From Antilocapra americana (taxonomy: Eukaryota > Chordata > Mammalia > Artiodactyla > Antilocapridae), in NCBI GenBank assembly GCA_007570785.1, contig ML660201.1:49260316-49324315 (forward strand): a stretch of DNA of 64,000 nt, in the 5' to 3' direction. Every line of letters starts with the position of its first letter. The first letter of the stretch is position 1. Positions 9,591-18,965 of this stretch are shown one piece after another. Under the pieces are notes generated by a model. It searched no databases and was not told where the DNA came from. It worked only from the letters and a program-made list of their open reading frames with translations. The position numbers were made by a program, and so were the translations under genes.

Positions 9591-11080
9591 ATTTCTCTCT
9601 CCACCCTCCGCATTAGCCGTGTTAGAAACAGTTTCTTTCCTGAAACTGTTTACGTTTCCTCGGTATGTTAGTTCAGTTTACTATTAGTGTCCACCTATAA
9701 GTGGTACCGTATGTACTTGGTCTTTCTCTGTTTGACCTGTTTTAGTTATGAGATCTCCTCCGGGTCCGTCCACACTGTCGTCAGGGCTGTGCTGTCATTC
9801 GGTTTTCTGTCTGAGTAGCAGTCCGCTGTTTATAAGAAGCCCATCTTCTTTATCCTTTCTTCTGCCGCTGGACATTTTGGTAGTTTCCAATGCCTTGCCT
9901 ACTGCAGGTAGACGGGCAAAGGCCAATGGAGCGCGTACGTGTGTGTTTGACCGATGGTTCCCTCTCCCACCGCAAGCAGCAGTGGGGCTGCGGAGTTTAG
10001 GGGGCTGCACCTCACCTTTCCTCAGGACCGCGTCACTTCTCTGCGTGCTGGCTGTGAGCCGCTCAGCTTGCTCGGATCACTTTTCTCCACACCCTCTCCA
10101 TCAGAGGTTCTTGCAGTCTCTGTGATGACAGGTGCCAGGAGACACTTCAGTGCAGATTTCACCTGCCTCTGTCTAAGCACTGGAGACACCGGGCATCGTT
10201 TCAGGGATTTTAAAAAGAAAAACACAAGTTCACTCTTCTTCACCCTTTGGCACAGGCTTGTCGCCAGTTGGCCCTAGTTGATGTCTTCGTCCCTCACGTC
10301 CTGCAGTAGATTCTTGGGAGCCTGGTCACTCACAGCCCTCAAGCCTTGTGCACATTAAGTACCCACAAGGATAGCGTTTCAGGCTGCTGTTTGTGGAAAC
10401 GGCCACGAGGAGGCAGCACTTCTCCCCCCTGCTCTGCTCACCAGGGCGACCAGTCTGGGAGAAAGCCTTATTCCTGGGCTGTCGGTTAGGTCGCCAGTGC
10501 CCGCAGAGACATCCAAGGTGGGCCTCATTTCCTATCCCCATGCGGTTCTAGACCAACTCCAAGCCCTGCACTGGGGTTATGTAGTTCACGAATTCTAAGA
10601 AGGAGGGCAAAGGCACCTCTGCTCCAGGAACCATGAAGACTGGGTGACATTCTAACTTCCTCTGCCCCGGGATACACCATCCTTTAGCTGGGGGAGGTTT
10701 GGTGTACCTGCAGGAAGGCTCATCTGGAATCAGAGATTGGGTTCCCATCCAGGGGATACTAGGAACTGCAGTCCACAGTGGCCTCCTGGGAAGGCTGTCG
10801 CTGCCTGCCTTCCTCACGGGGACTTGTGACTGTCCACCGAGGAATCCCAGGATGTACCCCAGGCTTAGTCAGTTAAGCCTGATTTCAAAAAGGATGCACT
10901 TTTCATCTCTGGCAGTACCGTAGTTGACTGTGTCGTGTTTGAGTTCAGCAGGAACTGGATTCATCTTTACATACGCCTGCGGTGGTCTGTATGCCTTTGT
11001 GTCGTCTTAGCTTCCCTTCACCATCTCCACTCCCAGGTCGCTACCTCAGTCCTGATCAGGAAGCAGCTGTTATTCCAAGC
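9591..11080 (+). repeat. Four-unit array, unit 4
   Basis: Fourth copy. Landmarks are TCTCTCTCCACCCTCCGC (9596), TTAGTTCAGTTTACTATTAG, GGGTCCGTCCACACTGTCGT, TTCTGCCGCTGGACATTTTG (9860), TTTTAAAAAGAAAAACACAA (10210) and GAAACGGCCACGAGGAGGCA (10396). It ends with GAACTGGATTCATCTTTACA (10950) and fades out near 11080, about 245 bp before the first SLC6A20 exon of the window. It keeps the 60-bp segment missing from unit 3. Possible reading frames in it are short and not shared between units. Confidence 0.75.
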
Positions 11081-11324
11081 TGTTAATTCTGTATCCGTAG
11101 AGAGTGATGCAAGATCTGGCAGAAAAAGCACGCTCGGTGTTGGAGTAGTCACGAGGCAGGTTGCGGTCTCGACAGGCGACCCTCCTCTCTAGCCCGGGTC
11201 CACCTCGGGTGCTGGCGTGACTTCTCCTCGCCGATTCAGAGGTGCCCCGGTGCCTCAGCAGCGGGTGTGCTGGGGGAGGCCTGAGCTCCCGGGGTGTGTA
11301 ACTGTGTGCCCTCACCTCACACAG

Positions 11325-11529
11325 GCCGTTCAGGGCACTGGCCTGGCTTTCATCGTCTACACGGAGGCCATTAAGAACATGGAGGTGTCTCAGCTGTGGT
11401 CGGTGCTTTACTTCTTCATGCTGCTGCTGCTGGGCATTGGGAGCATGCTGGGCAACACGGCCGCCATCCTCACCCCTCTGACGGACAGCAAGGTCATCTC
11501 CAGCTACCTGCCCAAGGAGGCCATCTCCG
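11325..11529 (+). CDS. SLC6A20: SLC6A20 exon encoding TM8 region
   Basis: The acceptor CTCACACAG is followed by GCC GTT CAG ([20 protein letters not shown]). The exon ends at G11529 before GTGAGTGG. It is 205 nt: 68 codons plus one base (phase 1). It covers the loop and helix before TM8 and TM8 itself, and ends with SYLPKEAIS plus the first base of a Gly codon. The frame stays open into the intron, so a long single-exon ORF here would be spurious. Confidence 0.95.
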
Positions 11530-14500
11530 GTGAGTGGGCCAGGCACCACGGCGGGGGGGCTCGGGGAGCCGAGCAGAGGCGCTGTCCTCCGGACTCGCCT
11601 ACTCCCCGAGTCACTGCCGCATCCTCTCGGGAGTCCTGCCGTGGCTCTGTCAGGCACTCTGGGAATGCAATTCACCCCACGTCCGGTCTTCCACATCATG
11701 GGGAAATCAGGTGGTCACCCCAGTCTTCAGCAAAGGCCAGACTCCCCAACATGACACTCCAAGCTCTCCAGGCATTCAGAGAACCTGCTTTTGTCTATGT
11801 TGACCTAAGAATAACAGTGACAATTTGTACACTTCTTAAACACACTTTCAGTGAACCACCGCCGAGTCAAGGTACAGAGCATTTCTCTCACCCAAGAGCC
11901 CCTTCCCGCTGCTGTCCAGTCAGCACGCCCCAGCCCCCCAGAAGCCACCTCTACTCTGAACGCTACCAGCTGAGGTTGTTCCTGCTCTCAAACTGCACGT
12001 CAGTTAGGTCACTCTGTACTTTCCCTGTCTGTCTGTTGTCATTCAAACTCAAGTCTATGAAATCCACTCTGGTTCAGTTCAGTTCAGTCGACTCTTTGTG
12101 ACTCCATGGACTGCAGCACGCCAGGCCTCCCTGTCTATCACCAACTCCCGGAGTTTACTGAAACTCATTTGCATTGAGTCAGTGATGCCATCCAACCATG
12201 TCATCCTCTGTCGTCCCCTCCTCCTCATGCCCTCAGTCTTTCCCAGCATCAGGGTCTTTTCCAGTGAGTCAGCTGTTCGCATGAGGTGGCCAAAGTGTTG
12301 GAGTTTGTCAGTACTCCTTCCAAAGAACACCCAGGACTGATCTCCTTTAGGATGGACTGGTTGGATCTCCTTGCAGTCCAAGGGACTCTCAAGAGTCTTC
12401 TCCAACACCACAGTTCAAAAGCACCAATTCTTCGGTGCTCAGATTTTACAGTCCAGCTCTCACATCCACACACGCTGGTGGCAAGTAGCAGTCATCTATC
12501 TTTTCTGTGAAAAAACCCATCAACAGCCCACACATCACATCGTATCTGCCCATCCTGTTGGTGGGCAAGCACGCCTCTCCACTTCACTGCACCACCCATC
12601 TGCCCCTCTCCAGCCCAGTGTCTGGAGGACCCTGGGACCCGCAAGCGCTGCCTCTGATGACACCATTCCGGCAGATCCACAAGGGCCCTCCAGCCCCAAT
12701 CCAACTCTGCTCCCGTCAGCGCCCGCTGGCATCTCTCCTCTCAGGAGCCAGCTCTGTGTGCCTGCAGCTCCCTGACAGCTCACAGCCTGTTCTCCCCTCA
12801 GGACAGCTGTGGGGCTCTTGGTGGGTGGGGCTCTTGGCGGGTGGCAGTGGACAGTGAAGCGGGGAGCGTTAGGGTCTAATACTTTGTTGGAGGGGTGTCT
12901 GAATTCCATCACTGCTGCTTTTCGTGCTGTGTGATGTTGGGAAAGTTACCCGACATCTCTGGGCCTCGGCTCCCCCACCCTGGAAAGGGGGCTTGGCTCC
13001 TGCTGCCTGACTCACAGCCCTCAGGAGCCGACGGGGACAAATGCCAGAGGCGCCGTGGGGCCTGGGTCAGCGTTTGTTTCTTCTCTCCTCCCCCTACCCC
13101 TCTTCGGGTCAGATGTCAGTCCTCCACTGGGCGTCCTGCAGCTCAACTCTCCTCCCCACTAATTCACCTCCCATGAGCTTGGAGGTTGAGTTGCTGGGAT
13201 AAACAACATAAGCAGACCCACAGCCCAGGTGAGATCACGTAGACAGCAACGCCCCCAGCTTTACCTTTTACACCGAGTTGGGTGTCCTCTGCTGGACCCC
13301 TCCGTGAAAGAGCGTCAGCAGTCCTGCTGACACTCCCCACGCTGCCTTGGCCCCAGGGAAGCTGGGTGGCAGGCGGCGAGCAGGCGGTGAGCAGGGGCTC
13401 GTGTGGTCCCAGGTCTGGTGTGCCTCGCTAACTGTGCCATCGGCATGCTGTTCACCATGGAGGCTGGCAGCTACTGGTTCGACATCTTCAATGACTACGC
13501 TGCCACGCTGTCCCTGCTGCTCATCGTCCTGGTGGAGACGGTCGCCGTGTGCTACCTGTACGGGCTGAGGAGGTAGGAGGCGCCGCCGGACAACTGCATG
13601 GGGAATGCACCCTCGAGGCCATGACGCAGCATTTTCTCCACGTGCAGTTTCCAGAGTCCCAGAGTGGCCTGTCCAGTTTACTGTACGACAGATACTGTTG
13701 TGCTGTTTCTAAATTCAGGCAAGAGAGTCAAAGAAACAAAGAGAGCCCGCAGACCCAATGGAAATCACGATGGTGGGCTCCAGGCACTGTAGCTGCTGAT
13801 AGCAGCGCGGGAGGGACTGAACGGGGCTGCCCTCGGGGGCCCCAGGAGCTGAGGACAGGCTTCACAGGCGTCTCACCAGGCAGGCCCTCTGTGCCTGCTG
13901 GCGTTGGATGCTGCCCACCTGGAGGCTGGCACCAGGGGCGTGTCCTCTGATGTCCACTCAGCATGGGTGGTCACTTTGCCCCCTTCGTGGCAGCCTGTGT
14001 CCTTCTCCCCTTCCCCAGGACCCGCCTCCCCAGTGGAGAGGGCCCCGTGGTCAAGTACCAGTGGTGCCCAGCACAAGATCTTCCTAACCACAGAGGGCTC
14101 CACGGCCTGGACCGCCTGCCTCCAACAGCACGGATAATCCAGACTTTCTCTCCCTGCTCTCCAAACAGATTTGAAAGCGACCTCAAGGCCATGACTGGAC
14201 ACGCCCTGCACTGGTACTGGAAAGCCATGTGGGGCGGCGTGAGCCCGCTGCTTATCATCAGCCTCTTAATCTTCTACCTGAGCGACTACATCATCACAGG
14301 GAACCTGCGGTACCAGGCCTGGGACGCCACCCAGGTATCTGCCATCTCGGGGCTCTCATTTTCTGAAACCCAGTACCTCTCCAGAATAGGGGTGGTTATT
14401 TGTGACAACGGGGAATCATCATCCAGGTACTTGCTTTCTTGAGTTTTTATTGGAGTTTGGCTGCTTGACAATGTTGCATTCGTTTCTGCTGCATGACAAG

Positions 14501-16757
14501 TGATCAGTCACACACACACATCCATTTTTTTTTTGCACTTTCTCCCCATTCAGGTCACCACAGAGCTCGGAGTTCCCTGTGCTAGAGTAGGTTCTCATGA
14601 GTTATCCATTTACACACCATATTATATGTGGCAATTCCAGTCTCCCAATTCATTCCATCCCCCTCCCCCGCTGATACCTCACTGTAGTTCTCACTTCTCT
14701 AATAACTTGTGAAATCAGAGTCTTTTGTTTCCATATAAAGTGTAGAATGTTTTGTTCTAATTCTGTGAAAATATCCTTGGTAGTTTGATGGGGATTGGAC
14801 TGCATCTGTGGATTGCTTTGGGTACTATAGTCATTTTCATGGTATAGAGAGTCTTTCAGTCCAAGAACGCAAATCTCTTTATCTGTTTGTGTCCTCTTTG
14901 ACTTCTTTCATCTGTTCTTTAGTTTTCTCAGTACAAGTCTTTTCCCTCCTTAGGTAGGTTTATTCCTAGGTATTTTATCCTTTTCATTGTGATGGTAAAT
15001 GGAATTCTTAATTTGTCTTTCCAATCTTTTGTTAGTGTATAGGAATGCAAGAGGTTTCTGTGCATTAATTTTGTATCCTGCTACTTTAGTTTTCTGCCGG
15101 CCTCTAGGATTTGCAGATGACACACAGAAAACAGGGATATTTTAGCTTCTTTTCCAGTTTGTATCCCTTCTCTTCCCCTCTCTGATCATTGTGGCTAGGA
15201 GTTCCAAAACCATATTGAATAAACCCCCTACTGTATAGCACAGGGAACTCTGTTCCATGTTACGTGGCAGCCTGAATGGGTTTGGAGAGAAGGGATACAT
15301 ATTTATGTATGAGTGAGTCCCTGTCACAGCACTGTTAACCAGCTATACTCCAATACAAAAAGTTAAATATCTCAGAAAAAGTCCTGGATATAAAGGAGTA
15401 GACACTGTTCCTGCTCTCATCACCTGGGAATTCATCCCTTTTGTGTGGACATGGAAGGGATTTGTGAACTTGGAGCCACAACGCTTGTTTTCTGTTTCCT
15501 TAGATACAAGCTGTTTGGCTAAAACTCTGCAAGCTTCTTTATTACCAGTCTTGGACGTTTTCTTAATCTCTAAGAGTAAATAAAAAGGGGAACAAAGTCA
15601 TTAAGGGGGCATACACAACAATTTCAGAAGAACAGACTGAACATACACAATATACCCTTTCACTCAGATGATGAGAGACAGACGCTGTTATGAAGTCATA
15701 TCAATAGTAACTCGAGAGAGTAATTTATTCTGTTTACATGGCAAAGAACACGAGTGTCTTCATCTACAAATACAAGCAGGTCTACAAAGCGGCACTTCAC
15801 ATAAAGCCCCCAAAACAGGTTGTGGGGGAGGATGTTGAATAAGAATGTAAGAATGGACATCCTTGTCTTGTTCCTGATCTTTGTGGAAATGCTTTCAGGT
15901 TGTCACCAAGAATGATGTTTACTATGGGTTTGCTGTTTATAGCCTTTATTATGTTGGGGAAGGGTCCCTCTTTGACTACTTTCTGGAACGTTTTTATTGT
16001 GTGAGTGCTGAGCTTTTTCTTCATCTGAGACCAACCTAGAACACCAAGAGCAACACAAGTCTGCGGGCTGCTTCCCACAGCCACACTCGGCGTGGCGTTT
16101 TGGTTTGCAAACCGTACGTACTTTGGTTGACAGCAGGCTCCCTTGAACTTGAGCGTCCTCTGGTTCCTTGGTGGGAAGGCAGCATTTGTTGGCTCTGGGG
16201 CCTCAAATTTCGCATTTAGGGAAACGTCACAAATTCTACCCACTAAGTCCATCAATCGTTCTCTTGAGACGAAAACTTACTAGACTTAGTAGCTAAGAAT
16301 CCACATGGGGGTGAACTCTGAGTAAAATTTAAAATTCAGCCCTCTCACATCACTGGCCACATTCCCAGTGGCCACCTGTGTCCAGTGGGGGGTAGCCGTA
16401 TGGGACAGCTCTGGGCAAGGGGAGCCCTACCTTTTGGTTGCTGCCTTGAAGCCTTTATTATTCTTCTCTCTTCACCGGGAGCTCCAAAGAGCGAGCACGC
16501 TGGCTGTGTTCACTGAAGGGCACGAGGTGTAAGGACACGTTCGTCATCCCCCTGGGGGCCTGAGGCCTTCCAGGGGGCATCTTCTGACCCTCGGCCTCTC
16601 TCCTCAGGGTCAGCTGGTGACCAAGGACTACCCGCCCCACGCCCTGGCCATCATCGGGCTGCTCGTGGCCGCCTCCACCCTGTGCATCCCGCTCGTGGCC
16701 CTGGGCACACTCATCACACGCCGCCTCAGGCGGGGAGACACAGCCCCCGAGGCCTGA
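11325..16757 (+). CDS. SLC6A20: SLC6A20, Na+/Cl- dependent imino-acid transporter (SIT1), last four exons
   Basis: Four exons join in phase: 11325-11529, 13413-13572, 14169-14334 and 16608-16757 (stop TGA 16755-16757). They encode 226 residues matching the C-terminal part (about residues 367-592) of SLC6A20 from memory. The protein is a 12-TM SLC6-family symporter that carries proline and other imino acids with Na+ and Cl- in kidney, gut and brain. Segments in order are TM8 ([20 protein letters not shown]), TM9-10 ([16 protein letters not shown], then [20 protein letters not shown]), TM11 ([15 protein letters not shown]) and TM12 ([19 protein letters not shown]). The GIGS of TM8, where most SLC6 members have GLDS, is typical of this member. 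All three introns are GT-AG and phases agree (1, 2, 0). Earlier exons lie left of the window, because no more exons are visible in 1-11324. The neighbour SACM1L points toward it. Rodents have two paralogues (Slc6a20a/b); only one copy is seen here. Confidence 0.95.
11530..13412 (+). other. SLC6A20 intron with BovB fragment
   Basis: GT-AG intron. It contains a BovB 3' fragment at about 12072-12475. The rest (11530-12070, 12480-13410) looks like unique, moderately GC-rich intron without recognisable exons or RNA genes. Confidence 0.85.
12072..12475 (-). mobile_element. BovB 3' fragment
   Basis: On the minus strand it encodes the C-terminal end of Bov[41 protein letters not shown] and [14 protein letters not shown]. 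On the + strand the 3' terminus begins GTTCAGTTCAGTTCAGTCGACTC at 12072. It is 5'-truncated and frameshifted. Confidence 0.9.
13413..13572 (+). CDS. SLC6A20: SLC6A20 exon encoding TM9-TM10
   Basis: The acceptor GTGGTCCCAG is followed by GT CTG GTG TGC. The exon ends with CTG AGG AG before GTAGGAGG. It is 160 nt (2 + 52 codons + 2). The product [20 protein letters not shown], then [20 protein letters not shown], then [14 protein letters not shown] is nearly identical to the human segment from memory. Conservative changes are Val to Ala, Val to Leu and Asn to Ser. Confidence 0.95.
13573..14168 (+). other. SLC6A20 intron, unique sequence
   Basis: Short GT-AG intron of 596 bp, GC-rich, with no repeat or RNA gene recognised. 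Open frames on both strands are compositional. Confidence 0.8.
14169..14334 (+). CDS. SLC6A20: SLC6A20 exon encoding TM11
   Basis: The acceptor CTCTCCAAACAG is followed by A TTT GAA AGC. The exon ends ACC CAG before GTATCT. It is 166 nt (1 + 55 codons), ending in phase 0. The product [40 protein letters not shown], then [15 protein letters not shown] is an amphipathic pre-helix, TM11 and the start of the last extracellular loop. Confidence 0.95.
14435..16012 (-). mobile_element. Old L1 3' region, antisense, with internal deletion and an insertion
   Basis: On the minus strand this reads as L1. The 3'UTR-like part is at 14435-14695. ORF2 RT-domain sequence lies at about 14700-15214 and continues at 15843-16012 (CCTTGTCTTGTTCCTGATC is the reverse complement of the RQGCP region). 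The step near 14700 implies an internal deletion. A 612-bp block (15223-15834) interrupts the ORF2 part. No open reading frame remains. Confidence 0.75.
15223..15834 (+). mobile_element. Insertion in L1: plus-strand L1 3'UTR plus about 460 bp of other sequence
   Basis: The block is bracketed by TTGAATAA at 15215-15222 and 15835-15842, an 8-bp candidate target-site duplication. Its first part (15224-15370, CTACTGTATAGCACAGGGAA through CCAATACAAAAAGTTAAA) is a sense L1 3' end. The remaining 15371-15834 is not L1 as far as I can tell and is unassigned. It may be a 3' transduction or a second event. Confidence 0.5.
16013..16607 (+). other. SLC6A20 last intron, 3' portion, unassigned
   Basis: No repeat family recognised. 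It ends with the pyrimidine-rich acceptor CTCTCTCCTCAG before the last exon. A minus-strand open frame that runs from here into the L1 has no recognisable domain. Confidence 0.7.
16608..16757 (+). CDS. SLC6A20: SLC6A20 terminal coding exon (TM12 and C-terminus)
   Basis: The acceptor CTCTCCTCAG is followed by GGT CAG CTG GTG ACC. It encodes 49 residues: [20 protein letters not shown], then [20 protein letters not shown], then RRGDTAPEA, followed by TGA (16755-16757). It contains TM12 and a short basic tail. The end resembles human (KRGDADPVA from memory). Confidence 0.95.
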   Translation, partial: GQLVTKDYPPHALAIIGLLVAASTLCIPLVALGTLITRRLRRGDTAPEA

Positions 16758-17095
16758 GGGCCAGGCCCCAGGACCGACGTCGGCCGCTCTGTTCCAGCCC
16801 CTCACCCAAAGGTGGGCGCTTCGGCTGCTGCCGGAACTCACAACTCCAGACGCTCTCCGCCCACTGTCTCCTTGCCGATCGGGAAGGTGAGGAGATGACT
16901 CCCCGAGGAGAAGCCCCGTCGCGCCCCCCAGAGTCACACCCCGGCACCTCCTAGCCACCAGAGGCAAGATTCCCACGGCGAGTCTGGAAGGTGGTTGCTT
17001 GTTGGCAGCAACGTCCAACAAGCAGGGCGCACTGTGAACTGAAATTTGACTTTAATTTTTATGAAATAAAAGTTTTTTTTTTTTTCCTGAAGAAA
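16758..17095 (+). other. SLC6A20: SLC6A20 3'UTR
   Basis: Starts directly after the TGA. The first 270 bp are GC-rich, and it ends near an AATAAA (17065-17070) followed by a T-rich tract (GTTTTTTTTTTTTTCC). The cleavage site is inferred to be 10-30 nt after the signal, so the UTR is only about 335 nt unless another signal is used. Confidence 0.65.
17065..17070 (+). terminator. SLC6A20: Poly(A) signal AATAAA of SLC6A20
   Basis: A canonical hexamer 308 nt after the stop codon, followed directly by a U-rich stretch as expected for a downstream element. It is the first canonical signal after the stop. Confidence 0.65.
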
Positions 17096-17867
17096 TCTCA
17101 AAATGTCAGGGGGCATTCGTTTAGAGAGAAGTTGAGAAAAGGAGCTTTCAGTGTCTAAGATGACAAACCTGAACGTCATCAGTGCAAAATGAGCTCTGTT
17201 TCCAGGCGCAGCGAACCTGCAATCAACTGTGTTCCCCTTACCTGAGCGGATGGGCTGGCCATCAAGACAGACGGGCTCTGCTCGGGGCTCACAAAGGAGG
17301 TCAGGATTCCCTCACCTGCGGCCTCCGTGGGTCCGAGGCCACTCCTCTCCACGAACAGACCCAAACCCCAGTGTCTCAGAGCCACTGCAAGGATGAAAGT
17401 GAAGCTAAGTTTCCCAGGGGTCGAAGGTAATATTTGGTCATGATGACCAGCTCTTTATGGGAAAGACCATGATCACAGCTTACAGTCAGTGTTACATTAT
17501 TTACCTACTGTACATAGGTCTTCTGAAGTGTATAGGAAGACTGGTCTCAGACCCCGTACTTATGACACTGCATTAGTCCACCAGGCAAACATCTGCTGTC
17601 TTTTTACCTGTAACGGTAAGCAAGTAGGTCAAGGTCATCCTGACTTGAGAGGGTCCCTTCCTGTTCTAACATTCCTGGATCCCATGATCTCAGTGAAGCA
17701 CAGGAAGGTTATTTGGGTAGATTGTACAGATATCTTTAAAGACACTTAAACACTCACCTGGGACATCAGCTGGAGATAGCTTTTCTCTTAAAACTTTATT
17801 TTCATGCTATAAACTTCCAGCTTCACCTGATGCCCTGTTATAGAAAGAATGCTTGGTGGTGTGGGGT
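17096..17867. other. Intergenic, no feature recognised
   Basis: Sequence between the SLC6A20 3' end and an L1 fragment. No gene, RNA or repeat was identified. Confidence 0.6.
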
Positions 17868-18965
17868 AAGCTGGAGAGTCACATGTAAACCAATGACGTT
17901 AGGATAGATCCTCACCCCATATACAAAAATAAACCCCTAATGACTTATATGATACCATAAGACTTGTAGAAGAGAACATAGGCAAAACATTCTCTTGCCA
18001 TAAACCATATCAACATTTTCTTAAAAGCAAAAATAAACGACCTAATCAAACGTATAAGCTGCTGCACTGCAAAAGGAAACCATAAACAAAAAGACAACCT
18101 ATGGACTGGGAGAAAATATTTCCAAATGATGTTACTAACAAGGGCTTAATTTCCAAAATGTACAGATAACTCATACAACTCAATAATAATAAAAGCAACC
18201 TAATCCAAAAATGGGCAGAAGTCCTAAACACATTTCTCCAAAGACAATGGCCAACATGCACATGAGAAGATGCTCAACACCAGTAATCACTAGAGGAATG
18301 CAAGTCGGAACAACAAGTTAAAACATCACACTGGTGAGAATGGCCGTCATGGAGAAGTCTACAAATACGAGAGGGTGGAGAAAAAAGGGAACCCTCCTGG
18401 ACTCTTGGTGGGAATGTAAACTGGTGCAACCCCTGTGGAAACCAACATGGAGGTTCCTCACAAAACCAGAGCTGCCATATCACCTAGCAATCCCACTCCT
18501 GGGCAGATATCCAGACAAAACTAGAATCAAAAAAGATACACGCACCCATCTGTTCTTGGCAGCACTGTTCACAATGGCCAGGACGTGGGAGCACCCTGTC
18601 TGTCCATCAGCGGACAGGTGAAGGATGTGGTATATATATGCAACAGATACCACTGAGCCATAAAAAAGAACAAAATAATGGCATTTACGGCAACATGATG
18701 GACCCAGAGATTATCATACTATGCAAGTCAGAAAGAGAAAGGCAAATATGATGTCACTTGTAAGTGGAAGCTAAAACAATGCAAATGAACTCATGTACGA
18801 AACAGACTCACAGAGAACAGACCTGTGGCTGCCAAGGCGGAGGGACGGCCTGGGAGTCTGGGACCACCGTATCCAGGACAGACAAGCAACGTGGTCCTAC
18901 TCAACGGCACGGGGGACTGTATCCTATATCCTGTGATGAACCGAAATAGAAGAAAACACTTGGCT
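17868..18965 (+). mobile_element. L1 3' fragment, sense
   Basis: Collinear with the last part of L1 ORF2 and 3'UTR on the + strand. Landmarks are ACATGTAAACCAATGACG (17881), AAACATTCTCTTGCCATAAA, AATGGGCAGAAGTCCTAAAC (18211), TTGGTGGGAATGTAAACTGG (18405), ATCCCACTCCTGGGCAGATA (18490) and GCCATAAAAAAGAACAAAAT (18657). It is 5'-truncated, with many stops. It lies in the gap between the two genes. Confidence 0.85.

Noticed and set aside
5340..11080. Array as one of the classical bovine satellites (1.4-kb type)
   Set aside because: The unit length is similar, but the text does not match the satellite I remember and only four copies exist in a gene-bearing intron.
1..11324. Earlier SLC6A20 exons in the left part of the window
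   Set aside because: I looked for the residues expected just before AVQGTG (ending KNCSLESELDT in human) in all frames by eye and saw none; the region is L1, BovB and the array.
11070..11699. 209-codon minus-strand open frame
   Set aside because: Antisense shadow of an SLC6A20 exon and its flanks; no recognisable domain.
11217..12101. 294-codon plus-strand frame that includes the SLC6A20 TM8 exon
   Set aside because: It only continues because the intron frame stays open. A GT donor at 11530 and a perfect continuation at 13413 show the true structure.
15797..16255. 152-codon minus-strand open frame
   Set aside because: Its end is antisense of L1 RT sequence, and the start is unassigned intron without a known domain or splice context.
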